The notes under the pieces: model-generated
The model's input: the letters and a program-made list of their open reading frames with translations, nothing else
Told to the model about the DNA's origin: nothing
Database searches by the model: none
Made by a program: the position numbers and the translations under genes
Assembly (NCBI RefSeq): GCF_003335105.1
Contig: NZ_QFWQ01000007.1
Coordinates: 172,306 to 236,305 of the forward strand
Direction of reading: 5' to 3'
Origin: Rhodanobacter denitrificans
Lineage (GTDB): Bacteria > Pseudomonadota > Gammaproteobacteria > Xanthomonadales > Rhodanobacteraceae
Length of the DNA stretch: 64,000 nt
Shown: positions 1 to 9,216 of the stretch, in pieces
Position numbering within the stretch: the first letter of the stretch is position 1
Layout: each line of letters begins with the position of its first letter

Positions 1-553
1 CACCGAGACGGTGACCGACAGCGTGAACGGCAGCACCAACTCCAAGACCGCCTCGGTGAGCGTCTCCAGCAGCAGCCCGTCCCAGCTGCTCGGCAACACC
101 GGCTTCGAGAGCGGCTCGTCCTCGCCGTGGTCGATGAGCTCCGGCACGCTGTGCAGCAACAGCGGCTGCTCGGGCGAAGTGGCCCATAGCGGCTCCTGGT
201 TCGCCTGGCTGGACGGCTATGGCACCACCCACACCGACACGGTGTCGCAGTCGGTGGCCATCCCGAGCGGCAAGACCTCGGCCACCCTGTCGTACTACCT
301 GCACATCGACACGGCGGAGAGCGGTTCGACCGCGTATGACACGCTGAAGGTGCAGGTACTCAACAGCTCGGGCTCGGTGCTCGCCACACTGGCGACCTTC
401 TCGAACGTCAATGCGGCCACCGGCTATGCCGTGCACACGGCCAACCTCACCCCGTACATCGGGCAGACGGTGACGATCAAGTTCACCGGCAGCGAAGACT
501 CGTCGCTGCAGACCTCGTTCGTGCTCGACGACATCACGCTGACCGTGCAGTAA
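1..553 (+). CDS. C-terminal part of a large secreted protein (probable exopeptidase C-terminal domain), 5' truncated
   Basis: The gene runs in from the left edge; the frame is open from base 2 and ends at TAA 551-553, giving about 183 residues. The first 25 or so residues are Ser/Thr-rich and look like the end of an Ig/PKD-type beta domain. The rest begins [10 protein letters not shown] and ends [10 protein letters not shown], a jelly-roll pattern common at the C-terminus of secreted Xanthomonadales peptidases of the sedolisin/subtilase type. The catalytic part lies outside the window, so the enzyme class is inference. The two nearby Cys (CSNSGC) could form a disulfide, which fits an exported protein. 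A strong terminator follows, and a type II secretion operon lies 9 kb away. Confidence 0.75.
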   Translation, partial: TETVTDSVNGSTNSKTASVSVSSSSPSQLLGNTGFESGSSSPWSMSSGTLCSNSGCSGEVAHSGSWFAWLDGYGTTHTDTVSQSVAIPSGKTSATLSYYLHIDTAESGSTAYDTLKVQVLNSSGSVLATLATFSNVNAATGYAVHTANLTPYIGQTVTIKFTGSEDSSLQTSFVLDDITLTVQ

Positions 554-595
554 GGCGGCCTTCGTCGCCGCTGCACGCGCAGCGGCAAAACCCAG

Positions 596-625
596 GGCCC
601 GGTCGGCGACGACCGGGCCTTTTTT
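596..625 (+). terminator. Rho-independent terminator
   Basis: Perfect 10-bp stem GGCCCGGTCG / CGACCGGGCC around loop GCGA, followed by six T. It lies 42 bases after the stop of the exoprotein gene. An almost identical stem is found at 3825-3850. Confidence 0.9.
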
Positions 626-700
626 CATGACGGCCCGGGTCCCTGCCTGCACGCCGGCCGGCCGTTGTATGGTGATGGCTCATTCACGCGGATCCCCGTC

Positions 701-2083
701 ATGCATCGATTCCTGCCCAGCCTGTTCCTCGCCATGCTGCCGGTGGCGGCGGCCCAGGCGGCATCGCTCCCCGCCATGCCGCACGAGCAACCGGCGCTGC
801 ACGCACTGGCCGGCGCCCCCAGCGAGGCGGAGCTGCGCGCCACGATCACCAAGCTGGTCGGCTTCGGCACCCGCCACACGCTGTCCGACACGAAGTCCGA
901 CACCCGCGGCATCGGCGCCGCGCGGCGCTGGGTGAAGGCACGTTTCGAGGCGATCTCGCGCGACTGCGGCGGCTGCATCGAGGTGGCCACGCCCTCGCAG
1001 GTATTCAGCGGCAAGCGCATCCCCACGCCGACCGAGGTGATGGACGTGGTCGCGATCAAGCGCGGCAAGCGCGACCCGCAGCGGGTGATCGTGATGACCG
1101 GCCACCTCGACTCGCGCGTCAGCGACGTGATGGACGCCACCAGTGATGCACCCGGCGCGAACGACGATGCCTCCGGCGTGGCCGCGCTGATGGAAGCCGC
1201 GCGGCTGCTGTCGAAGCAGGACAACGACGCCACCCTGGTGTTCGCCGCGCTGTCCGGCGAGGAGCAGGGCCTGTACGGCGGCAAGGTGCTGGCCGACTAT
1301 GCGGTCGCGCACGGCTGGCAGGTCGAGGCCGATCTCAACAACGACATCGTGGGCAACAGCCGGGGCCAGAACGGGGTGGTCGACAACACCACGGTGCGGG
1401 TGTTCTCCGAGGGCACCCGGAGCAACGAGACGCCGGCCCAGGCCAACTACCGCCGCTACCATGGCGGCGAGGTGGATTCGCCCTCGCGCAACCTCGCCCG
1501 CTACCTCGACCGCCTCGCCGACCGCTACCTGCCCGACTTCCACGTGCACATGGTCTACCGCACCGACCGCTACGCCCGAGGCGGCGACCAGGTGCCGTTC
1601 CTGGAAGCGGGCTACCCCGCCGTGCGCGTCACCGAGGCGCACGAGAACTACACCCGGCAGCACCAGGACCTGCGCACCGAGGGCGGTGTGCATTACGGCG
1701 ACACGATCGACGGCATCGACTTCCGCTACCTCGCCCGCGTCACCGCGTTGAACACCATCACGATGGCCGCGCTGAGCCGCGCACCGGCGCCGCCGACCGG
1801 CGTCGACATTGCGGGCGCCGTGACCACCGACACCACGCTGAAGTGGCGCAAGGTGCCCGGCGCCGCCGGCTATCGCGTGTACTGGCGCGACACCACCGCG
1901 GCGCAATGGCAGCACGCGCGGGCGGTAGGCGACGTCGACCACGCGGTGCTGCAGGACGTGGTGATCGACGACTGGTTCTTCGGCGTATCGGCGGTATCCG
2001 CCGACGGCTATGAGAGCCCGGTGGTGTTCCCCGGCGACGCCGGCAGCTTCGCGCGTTCGCCGACGGCGCCCGGCAAACCCTGA
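701..2083 (+). CDS. Secreted M28-family zinc aminopeptidase with C-terminal fibronectin III-like domain
   Basis: I chose ATG 701 because it opens directly with a signal peptide (MHRFLPSLFLAMLPVAAAQA); an in-frame upstream start at 665 adds only polar residues. The 460-residue product has the M28 di-zinc signature: HLDS (about 135-138), GANDDASG (152-159), the catalytic Glu pair in SGEEQG (187-188), a metal Asp in NNDIVGN (about 215) and the last His in RQHQD (about 321). Residues from about 361 on resemble a fibronectin type III module, as in several secreted peptidases. Family knowledge predicts release of N-terminal amino acids from peptides outside the cell or in the periplasm. It sits between two other exported proteins, so type II export is plausible but not shown. 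Confidence 0.9.
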   Translation: MHRFLPSLFLAMLPVAAAQAASLPAMPHEQPALHALAGAPSEAELRATITKLVGFGTRHTLSDTKSDTRGIGAARRWVKARFEAISRDCGGCIEVATPSQVFSGKRIPTPTEVMDVVAIKRGKRDPQRVIVMTGHLDSRVSDVMDATSDAPGANDDASGVAALMEAARLLSKQDNDATLVFAALSGEEQGLYGGKVLADYAVAHGWQVEADLNNDIVGNSRGQNGVVDNTTVRVFSEGTRSNETPAQANYRRYHGGEVDSPSRNLARYLDRLADRYLPDFHVHMVYRTDRYARGGDQVPFLEAGYPAVRVTEAHENYTRQHQDLRTEGGVHYGDTIDGIDFRYLARVTALNTITMAALSRAPAPPTGVDIAGAVTTDTTLKWRKVPGAAGYRVYWRDTTAAQWQHARAVGDVDHAVLQDVVIDDWFFGVSAVSADGYESPVVFPGDAGSFARSPTAPGKP

Positions 2084-2370
2084 CCGGGGCCAGTCGCCCG
2101 GCGGGGGAATCGGCTCGTGCACGGCGGGAATCGGGCGCGCGACGCGGGACCGTACCAACTGAAACCCGGCAGGGCATCCTTGAAGATTATCCGGCGTCCC
2201 CGGACACGTTTTCTCTCTGCAATAACTTTCGCATTATCCGAAATTAATTGCGCCTGATTGACAGGACTTTGAATTGAATGCGATTTGGCATCGAAATCCT
2301 TGTGCTTTTGATTCCATATTTCAAAAAATCCTATTGACGGTTTTCATCCCCCTGACCTACGGTCTGCGGG

Positions 2371-2501
2371 ATTCGCCAATTGGGAGGTTGGCGAATGATC
2401 CCCGAGGGATGTTCGGCAAAACCGGCATCCCGGAAAAGCGGCGGCGGCCTTGCCCGATGGACGCAATCAAGGGTAACCGCTGGTATTCACGGGATGCCGG
2501 T
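2371..2501 (+). promoter_or_regulatory. Structured 5' leader of the HExxE exoprotein gene (candidate cis-regulatory RNA)
   Basis: The 524-bp gap before the 2608 gene holds three inverted repeats: 2371-2379 with 2388-2396 (9 bp, ATTCGCCAA/TTGGCGAAT), 2398-2402 with 2406-2410 (5 bp), and 2421-2432 with 2490-2501 (12 bp, ACCGGCATCCCG/CGGGATGCCGGT, perfect). Inside the last stem, AGCGG 2437-2441 can pair with CCGCT 2477-2481, and TTGCCC 2450-2455 with GGGTAA 2471-2476. GGGATG 2406-2411 can instead pair with CATCCC 2426-2431, so alternative folds compete. I cannot assign a known riboswitch class. A weak TTGACG (2334-2339) with TACGGT (2358-2363) may be the promoter. The rest of the gap, 2084-2330, shows nothing clear. 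Confidence 0.5.
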
Positions 2502-2607
2502 CAAGTCTGCAACAACAACCAATCGCCGCAAATCATGCGGTCATTCCTGCATGGGGTCGATTCGACCGCATCGGGTTTGTTTGTCCTGAAAATCTACGGG
2601 GAGTCAT

Positions 2608-3744
2608 ATGTCGACGTTATTGAAGCGCAATCTGCTCATCGCCTTCGCCAGCACCGCCCTGCTCGCAGCAACCCTGGGTTCTGCGGTCGCCGGCAACACG
2701 GATGAATTCGCACCGAACCCCTATGCGCCATCGTACGGGCATCCGTATCGCCACGGCGCGGTTCCCACCCGGGAAGCGCTGGCCCGCATGCACCAGTACG
2801 ACAACCTGCACGCCGCCCAGCCCGGCAGCAGCACGACCACCAGCGGGAAAACCCTGAGCTATGGCGGCGGCGTGGACGGTATCGGCGTCACCAGCGGCAC
2901 ACCGCGCGTCTACATCGTGGTCTACGGCAGCCAGTGGGGCACCGCCGGCACGGACGCCAAGGGCAACATGACCCTGAGCAACGACCCGGTGAATGCCGTG
3001 CCGTACCTGCAGAACCTGTTCAAGGGCCTGGGCACCGGCAGCGAACTGTGGTCGGGCGTGATGACCCAGTACTGCGATGGCAGCGGCGTCGCCACCGGCG
3101 CCACCTTCTGCGCCTCGAGCGCCAGCCACATCGGCTATCCCTCGAACGGCGCCCTGGTCTCGGTCTGGTATGACAACTCGGTGCCCTCCCCGTCCAATGC
3201 CACCGGCGCGCAGCTGGCGCAGGAAGCGGTCAACGCCGCCCAGCATTTTGGCAACACCACGGCGGCCTCCAACCGCTACGCGCAGTACATCATCCTGTCG
3301 CCGACCGGCACGCATCCGGACGGCTTCAACACCTCCACCGGCAACTTCTGCGCCTGGCACGACTGGCAGGGCGACAACTACGGCATCACCTCGCCGGTCG
3401 GTGACGTGGCCTTCACCAACATGCCGTATGTCTACGACATGGGTACCAGCTGCGGCGAGAACTTCGTCAACAGCGGCACCCAGGGTCTGGTGGACGGCTT
3501 CTCGATCGTCAATGGCCACGAGTACGCCGAGACGGTGACCGACCAGAACCCGGCGGGTGGCTGGACCAATCACGTCAAGGGCTCCCGCAACAAGGGCCAG
3601 GAGAACGGTGACGAGTGCGCCTGGATCAGCTCCGGCCAGGGCAAGTCCCAGGATGTCGTGATGGGCAACGGCAGCTACGCCATGCAGAGCACCTGGTCGA
3701 ACGACACCAACGAGTGCGACATCTCGCACCCGATCGTGCTGTAA
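2608..3744 (+). CDS. Secreted protein with HExxE motif (putative exopeptidase, EXORDIUM/Phi-1-like)
   Basis: ATG 2608 follows a good Shine-Dalgarno GGGGAG. The 378-residue product starts with a signal peptide (to about residue 28, cut after SAVA). It is rich in Gly, Asn and Ser, with several Cys that could pair once exported. The clearest motif is GHEYAETVTD at about 303-312, followed by a GGW. Plant Phi-1/EXORDIUM proteins carry a similar AHELAE motif near a Trp, which suggests a distant relationship and a possible metal site. Proteolytic activity is inference. The gene has its own structured leader and a strong terminator, so it is probably monocistronic. It may be a substrate of the nearby Xps system. 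Confidence 0.8.
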   Translation: MSTLLKRNLLIAFASTALLAATLGSAVAGNTDEFAPNPYAPSYGHPYRHGAVPTREALARMHQYDNLHAAQPGSSTTTSGKTLSYGGGVDGIGVTSGTPRVYIVVYGSQWGTAGTDAKGNMTLSNDPVNAVPYLQNLFKGLGTGSELWSGVMTQYCDGSGVATGATFCASSASHIGYPSNGALVSVWYDNSVPSPSNATGAQLAQEAVNAAQHFGNTTAASNRYAQYIILSPTGTHPDGFNTSTGNFCAWHDWQGDNYGITSPVGDVAFTNMPYVYDMGTSCGENFVNSGTQGLVDGFSIVNGHEYAETVTDQNPAGGWTNHVKGSRNKGQENGDECAWISSGQGKSQDVVMGNGSYAMQSTWSNDTNECDISHPIVL

Positions 3745-3824
3745 ACCACCGAAGGGTGTCCCGGGACACCGGCAGCCTGCATTCGACAGGCGTCATGGTG
3801 GATTCTGGGACGATGTGAGCTCGA

Positions 3825-3857
3825 TGGCCCGGTCGGCAACGACCGGGCCATTTTTTT
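3825..3857 (+). terminator. Rho-independent terminator
   Basis: Perfect 11-bp stem TGGCCCGGTCG / CGACCGGGCCA around loop GCAA, then seven T. It lies 80 bases after the HExxE gene stop. The inner 10 bp equal the stem at 596-619. Confidence 0.9.
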
Positions 3858-3879
3858 CCCTGGCGAAACATCCGCCGCC

Positions 3880-6504
3880 TCAGTCGCGCTGGAACACCGC
3901 CAGTTCGGGCCGGTGCAGGCTGAAACCCTGTACCCCGTTTACGCCCAGCGTCGCCAGCGCCTGCACGGTTTCCGCGTCGGCCACCCACTCGGCGACAATC
4001 TCCAGGCCGAGCCGGTGACCGATATCGGTGACCGCCCTGACCATCAGGTGGCTGACCGGATCGGTGAGCATGTCGCGCACGAAGCTGCCGTCGATCTTGA
4101 GGATGTCCAGCGGCAGGTTCTTCAAGTAGGTGAACGAGGACATGCCGGCGCCGAAATCGTCCAGCGCAACCTTGCAGCCCACCGCACGCAGTTGCTCCAT
4201 GAAGCGCACCACCTGCGACAGGTTGCGCACCGCCACGGTCTCGGTGATCTCGAAACACACCCGCGACGGATCCACCCGATAGTGGCGCAGCCAGCCGATG
4301 ATCCGGCCGGCCAGCGCCTCGTCCTCGACGCTGGCGCCGGAAAGATTGATCGCCACCATGCGCAGCCCCGCGCCTGCCGGATGCAGACGGTCGAAGTGGA
4401 CCAGCGCGGTCTCGATCACCCAGCGGTCGACCGCCGGCATCAGGCCGTAGCGCTCGGCCGCCGGCAGGAATACGCCCGGCACCACCAGCTCGCCCGCTTC
4501 GTCGCGGAAGCGCAGCAGCAGCTCGACGCTGGGCCCGGGTTCGTCCGCCGGCGACAGCGGCAGGATCTCCTGGTAGGCCAGCACCAGCCGGCCCTCGTCG
4601 ACCGCCCAGCGCAGCCGGTTCGCCCACTCCATCTCGCCGTGCCGGCGCACCGTCTCGTCATCGCGCTCGGAGTAGAAGTGCACGCGGTTGCGGCCGAGTT
4701 CCTTGGCCATATAGCAGGCGGTATCCGCCTGCGCCAGCAGATCCTTCACCAGCACGCCCGGACGATCGACCAGCACGCCGCCGATGCTGGCGCTGACCAG
4801 GTAGCTGCGCTTCTCCCAGCTGAACACGTAGCCGTCGATGCAGCGGCGCATGTGCTCGGCCGCCTGCTCGGCGGCAGCCCGGTCGGCCACGTTGGCGACC
4901 AGTACGCCGAACTCGTCGCCGCCCAGCCGCGCCAGCACGTCGCCAACGCCCAGCTGCCGGCGCATGACGGCTGCCAGTTGGGTCAGCAACTGGTCCCCGG
5001 CGAGGTGACCGGAGGTGTCGTTGATCAGCTTGAACTGGTCCAGGTCCAGGTACAGCAGCACGGCGGGCGGCGCCGCGGCGTCGATCTTGTCCAGCGCAGC
5101 CTGCAGGCGCAGTTCGAACTCGCGCCTGTTGTAGAGCTCGGTCAGCGCATCGTGGCTGGCCTGGTGGCTCAAGCGCTCGGTCAGCCGGCGCTGCTCGCTG
5201 ATGTCGCTGGCCACCATCAGCAGCATGGTGCCCTCGTTCAGCGCAATCCGCGAGATCGCCACATCGGCCCAGAAACGCAACCCCGCATCGCCGTGCAGGA
5301 AGGTTTCGGTCCACGCGCCATCGCCGGGGTCGGCACCGCCGAGCCGCGCGCGCAGGTGCGGGTCCTCGAACAGCTCGGGCAGGCGGCGCCCGACGACCTG
5401 TTCTCCAAGGCGCGCACGCGCCGCCTGGTTCGCGTAGGTGATCCGCCCGTCCCCGGCCTCGGCCAGCAGCACCAGCGCCGGCAGCAAGTCGTTCAGCGCG
5501 CGGAAGCGCTCCTCGCTCTCGCGATAACGGCGGCTCATCCGCCAGCCCAGTTCGAGCGCACGCTGGCGGGTACTGACGACGGAGTAGACCAGCAGCGCCA
5601 GCAGGATGCTGGACAGCACGCCGGCCCACAGGGTCGCCTGGCCCCCTCCGCGCACGCCCGCGCCGGTGTAGTGCGGCAGCGGCCACATGCGGACATTCCA
5701 TACGCGCCCGCCGTAAGCCAGCTTGCGCTCGTAGCGGTAGCCGTCGCCCAGCCATACCGGGCCGTTGCCCGAATCGAACAGGAGCAGCGCCTGCGCCCCG
5801 GTGACGTCGCTGATCTGCAGGCGCAGGTTGCGCGTCAGCGAGTCGGGCAGCGAGTTGCCGATCAGGCCATCCAGCCGGAACGATGCCGCGATCGAACCGC
5901 GCATGCGCGCGCGCCGCTCCTCGACGGTCCGCGGCGGCGCACCCGTGCTGTAGATCGGCAGCCGCAGGGTGACGCCTTCGCCCGCCATGCCGGATCCGGC
6001 CAGCTGCACCGGATGGAATGGCGCCGACAGGGTCGCCTGGTCGCTGTCGCGCGAGGCCAGCAGGCCGGCGAGGTTGCGCGGCTGCGTGCCCACATCGAGC
6101 CCGACCAGGCTGTCGTTGCCAGTCGCCGGTTCGACCCAGCGGGTTACGTAATGCTCCCCGTCCGGCCTCAGCTCGCGCTGGGCGTAGGCCAGGGCAAGCA
6201 GGCTGGGGAACTGTTCGCGCGGCCGCATGTTGGCGTAGAAGCCGGCGTATTCACCCGCCTCCACCTCCTCCGAGGAGAGGAACAGCGACTGCGCGGCGCG
6301 CAGCAGCGACTCCGCGGCATGCAGCTGGCTCTGCAGCGAAATGCAGGCCTTGTTGGCCAGCTCGTTGCGGACGAGCGTGCGTTCGGCCCGCAGCCGCTGC
6401 TTCTGCTGGTCGTGCGCGGCCAGCGCCAGCGAGAGCCCCAGCAGCAGCGCGAGCAGGCTCCACAGCCAGGCGGCGACTCGCCACCGCGAGGGTTGCGAGA
6501 TCAC
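3880..6504 (-). CDS. Membrane CHASE-PAS-GGDEF-EAL cyclic-di-GMP turnover protein
   Basis: From GTG 6504 the product is 874 residues. It has a membrane segment at about 9-29, a periplasmic CHASE-like sensor region (about 75-280), a second membrane segment (about 290-311), a PAS region (330-440), a GGDEF domain with intact LARLGGDEFG (motif 528-532), and an EAL domain. The EAL signature reads ELLLR (661-665) rather than EAL, but DDFGAG (782-787) and KIDGSF are kept, so phosphodiesterase activity remains possible. The inhibitory RxxD site upstream of GGDEF is replaced by GVGD. Such proteins make and/or break c-di-GMP in response to an extracytoplasmic ligand. ATG 6630 is an alternative start adding 42 polar residues; neither start has a strong Shine-Dalgarno. 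It lies downstream of hrpB on the same strand. Confidence 0.92.
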   Translation of the reverse strand: MISQPSRWRVAAWLWSLLALLLGLSLALAAHDQQKQRLRAERTLVRNELANKACISLQSQLHAAESLLRAAQSLFLSSEEVEAGEYAGFYANMRPREQFPSLLALAYAQRELRPDGEHYVTRWVEPATGNDSLVGLDVGTQPRNLAGLLASRDSDQATLSAPFHPVQLAGSGMAGEGVTLRLPIYSTGAPPRTVEERRARMRGSIAASFRLDGLIGNSLPDSLTRNLRLQISDVTGAQALLLFDSGNGPVWLGDGYRYERKLAYGGRVWNVRMWPLPHYTGAGVRGGGQATLWAGVLSSILLALLVYSVVSTRQRALELGWRMSRRYRESEERFRALNDLLPALVLLAEAGDGRITYANQAARARLGEQVVGRRLPELFEDPHLRARLGGADPGDGAWTETFLHGDAGLRFWADVAISRIALNEGTMLLMVASDISEQRRLTERLSHQASHDALTELYNRREFELRLQAALDKIDAAAPPAVLLYLDLDQFKLINDTSGHLAGDQLLTQLAAVMRRQLGVGDVLARLGGDEFGVLVANVADRAAAEQAAEHMRRCIDGYVFSWEKRSYLVSASIGGVLVDRPGVLVKDLLAQADTACYMAKELGRNRVHFYSERDDETVRRHGEMEWANRLRWAVDEGRLVLAYQEILPLSPADEPGPSVELLLRFRDEAGELVVPGVFLPAAERYGLMPAVDRWVIETALVHFDRLHPAGAGLRMVAINLSGASVEDEALAGRIIGWLRHYRVDPSRVCFEITETVAVRNLSQVVRFMEQLRAVGCKVALDDFGAGMSSFTYLKNLPLDILKIDGSFVRDMLTDPVSHLMVRAVTDIGHRLGLEIVAEWVADAETVQALATLGVNGVQGFSLHRPELAVFQRD

Positions 6505-6647
6505 GGGATCGCCCGCGCCACCGTCATCCGGCGGTGCGGGAAGCAAATCGTCGGGATGCTTTTTTCCAGGCAAGGGAACCACCACACGATGCCGTTGCCG
6601 CCGATGGTACACAACCGCACCGATGCCCATCCACGCAGGCGACGGAA

Positions 6648-9155
6648 TCAACGTCCCCCGCGCGGTTTCGCGCGATGTGTGGGCGTGGCCGTCCACGGGT
6701 CGTCCGGCCACGGATGGCGCGGATAGCGGCCCTTCAGCTCCTTCTTCACTTCCGGATAGGTGCGCTCCCAGAATCCCTTCAGGTCCTGCGTCACCTGGAT
6801 CGGCCGGCCCGCCGGCGAGAGCAGGTGCAGGGTGACCGGGATGCGGCCGCCACCGATGCGCGGCGTGTCGGCCAGGCCGAACAGCTCCTGCAGCTTCACC
6901 GCCAGCACCGGCGGCTCGCCTTCGGAGTACTCCAGCCGGCGGCTCTGCCCGCTCGGCACCAGCAGGCTTTCCGGCGCCTGCGCATCGAGCATGCGACGCT
7001 GCTCGTAGTCGAACCGCGTGGCCAGCGCCTGCGACAGCTGCTCCGCGCTGAGCGCGTCGAACCGGTGCTTGCCCTCGAGGTACGGCGCCAGCCACTCCTC
7101 CAGGGTGGCCAGCAGCGCCGGCTCGGAAACATCGGGCAGGCCCAGTTCGGGCATCCACGCGCGCAGCGCCTGCATGCGCGCGCGCAGTCGCCGCGCGGGA
7201 TCGCTCCACGGCAGCGCTTCGACGCCTTTGGCACGCACGGCGGCAAGCAGCGCGGGCAATGCATCGGCGGCCTTCACCGGCACGCTGCGCCGCTCCAGCA
7301 CGATCGCACCGAAGCGGCGCTCGTCGAACGCCTCGGCGGCGCCGCGCTCATCGTTCCAGCGCAGCGTGCGCTCGCGGGTGAAGCGCAGCGGGAAGTCGCG
7401 TTCGAGCACACGCGGATCGAACGGTGCGGCGGCAAACACCAGGCTGTCGCGCGCCTCCAGGCGCAGGTCCAGCACCACCAGCCAGGGCTCGCCCAGCAGC
7501 GCGGTGTCTTCGTGCAGGCGCACGCCGCGGCCGTTGGCCAGCGTGTAGCGCAGCGGGTTACTGCCGTCGCGGCGCGCGATGCGATCGGGGAACGCATGCA
7601 GCAGCAGGTCGCCGACCGCATGGCTGTCGGGTACGCCGCTGGCCGCTGTGCGCACGTCGAGGCGCCGGCGCCAGCCCTTGCTGGCCTGTTCGATCGCCGC
7701 CAGCGCGCCGCTGTCGGCTTCGCCGCGCACGGATGAGCCACGGCGGTCGCGCCAGGCATGCAGCGCGGCGACGCGGGCGCGGAAATCGTCGCTGCGCGCC
7801 TGCGCGCCGCGCAGCGGCGAACGCGCCTCCGTCAAGGCCAGCAGGTCGGCGATCAGTGCCCGCAGCTCCGGCGGCGCACGCAAGGCGGCGGCACCAAGCC
7901 GCGGCGTGGCGCCGAGTTCCAGCATGCGCCGGCCGAGCGCGGTGATGCGGCCATCGGTGTCCAGGGCGTCAAGATTCGCCAGCAGCTCACGCGCCTGCGC
8001 CAGCGCGCCGGGCGGTGGCGGGTCCAGCCAGCGCAGCTGGTCGCTGCCCCAGGCCGCCAGCTCCAGCGCCAGGGCGGAAAGTTCCGCCTGCACGATCTCG
8101 GCCGCGCGCGCCGGTTCCAGCCGCCGGCTCTGCGCCCACAGCCGGTACGCCGTACCGGCCGCCACGCGGCCGGCGCGGCCGGCGCGCTGGTCGGCCGAGG
8201 CCTGCGAGATGGCCACCGTCTCCAGCCGGGTGAAGCCGGAATTCGGGTCGAAGCGCGGCTCGCGCGCGAGTCCGCTGTCGACCACCGCGCGGATGCCCGG
8301 CAGGGTGACGCTGGACTCGGCCACGTTGGTGGCCAGCACGATTCTCCGCATGCCCGGTTCGGCTGGCGCCAGCGCTGCCTGCTGCTCGGCCAGCGACAAT
8401 TCGCCGTGCAGCGCGACCAGCTCGACGTCGTCGCGCGTCAGCGTCTGCGCCAGCACGGCGTGCGTCCGTGCGATTTCGCGCCGGCCGGGCAGGAACGCCA
8501 GCACGTCGCCGTCGTTTTCTTCCAGCGCCTGCCGCGCGACGCGGGCCAGCTGGTGTTCAACCGTTTCCTGCGTGCGCGCCGGCGGATAGTCGACGCGCAC
8601 CGGAAAACTGCGGCCCGGGCTGCCGAGCCACGGCGCGTCCAGCCACGCCGCGATGCGCTCGCCGTCCAGCGTGGCCGACATCAGCAGCAGGCGCAGCTCC
8701 GGCCGCAGCGTGGCCTGCACGTCCAGCGCCAGCGCGGCGCCGAGGTCGCCGGCGAGGTGGCGTTCGTGGAACTCGTCGAACACGATCGCGCCGATGCCGT
8801 CCAGTTCCGGATCGTGCTGGACCAGCCGGGTGAGGATGCCCTCGGTGACCACTTCGATGCGGGTCGCCGCGCTGACTTTCGACTCGAAGCGGATACGGTA
8901 GCCGACAGTTTGCCCGACCGCCTCGCCGAGCTGCTGCGCCATGAACTGCGCGGCGGCGCGCGCCGCGATCCGGCGCGGCTCCAGCATCACGATCTTGCGC
9001 CCGGCGAGCCATGGCGCATCGAGCAGGGCCAGCGGCACCTGGGTGGTCTTGCCCGCGCCCGGCGGCGCCTCCAGCACCAGCCGCGGCGTCGCCGCCAGCG
9101 ACGCGCGGATCTCGGGCAGCAGCGGGGTGATCGGGAACGAAGGCGGCGCATTCAT
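6648..9155 (-). CDS. hrpB: ATP-dependent RNA helicase HrpB
   Basis: The 835-residue length and motif order match HrpB: Walker A PPGAGKTT (about 31-38), DEFH box in VFDEFHER (127-130), SAT (160-162) and an RAGRAGR motif for helicase motif VI, then the long HrpB-specific C-terminal region. HrpB is a DExH-box helicase of uncertain physiological role; relatives act in RNA processing. ATG 9155 gives a start typical of the family (MNAPPSFPITPLLPEI). It stands alone between the secretion operon and the c-di-GMP gene, in the same direction as both. Confidence 0.95.
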   Translation of the reverse strand: MNAPPSFPITPLLPEIRASLAATPRLVLEAPPGAGKTTQVPLALLDAPWLAGRKIVMLEPRRIAARAAAQFMAQQLGEAVGQTVGYRIRFESKVSAATRIEVVTEGILTRLVQHDPELDGIGAIVFDEFHERHLAGDLGAALALDVQATLRPELRLLLMSATLDGERIAAWLDAPWLGSPGRSFPVRVDYPPARTQETVEHQLARVARQALEENDGDVLAFLPGRREIARTHAVLAQTLTRDDVELVALHGELSLAEQQAALAPAEPGMRRIVLATNVAESSVTLPGIRAVVDSGLAREPRFDPNSGFTRLETVAISQASADQRAGRAGRVAAGTAYRLWAQSRRLEPARAAEIVQAELSALALELAAWGSDQLRWLDPPPPGALAQARELLANLDALDTDGRITALGRRMLELGATPRLGAAALRAPPELRALIADLLALTEARSPLRGAQARSDDFRARVAALHAWRDRRGSSVRGEADSGALAAIEQASKGWRRRLDVRTAASGVPDSHAVGDLLLHAFPDRIARRDGSNPLRYTLANGRGVRLHEDTALLGEPWLVVLDLRLEARDSLVFAAAPFDPRVLERDFPLRFTRERTLRWNDERGAAEAFDERRFGAIVLERRSVPVKAADALPALLAAVRAKGVEALPWSDPARRLRARMQALRAWMPELGLPDVSEPALLATLEEWLAPYLEGKHRFDALSAEQLSQALATRFDYEQRRMLDAQAPESLLVPSGQSRRLEYSEGEPPVLAVKLQELFGLADTPRIGGGRIPVTLHLLSPAGRPIQVTQDLKGFWERTYPEVKKELKGRYPRHPWPDDPWTATPTHRAKPRGGR

Positions 9156-9216
9156 CGCGCCGATGATAGCGGGCGCCGCCGCGCGCCCCCCGGCGACACG
9201 CCGGGGCGGCTGTCTG

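Noticed and set aside
680-2158. Long antisense frames over the M28 peptidase and many similar ones
   Set aside because: High-GC genes give long open shadows on the other strand; these have atypical composition and no family features.
2414-2501. c-di-GMP-I (GEMM) riboswitch
   Set aside because: GGCAAAACC and GGACGCAA are present in the right order, but spacing is too long and the GCC partner and the GNRA hairpin are missing, so I left it unassigned.
2274-2705. Open frame of 143 codons across the leader of the HExxE gene
   Set aside because: It overlaps strong inverted repeats and the true gene's signal peptide, has no Shine-Dalgarno and shows no recognisable domain.
6630-7209. Upstream extension of the GGDEF-EAL frame into hrpB
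   Set aside because: The extra residues are the out-of-frame reading of hrpB and carry no membrane or sensor features.
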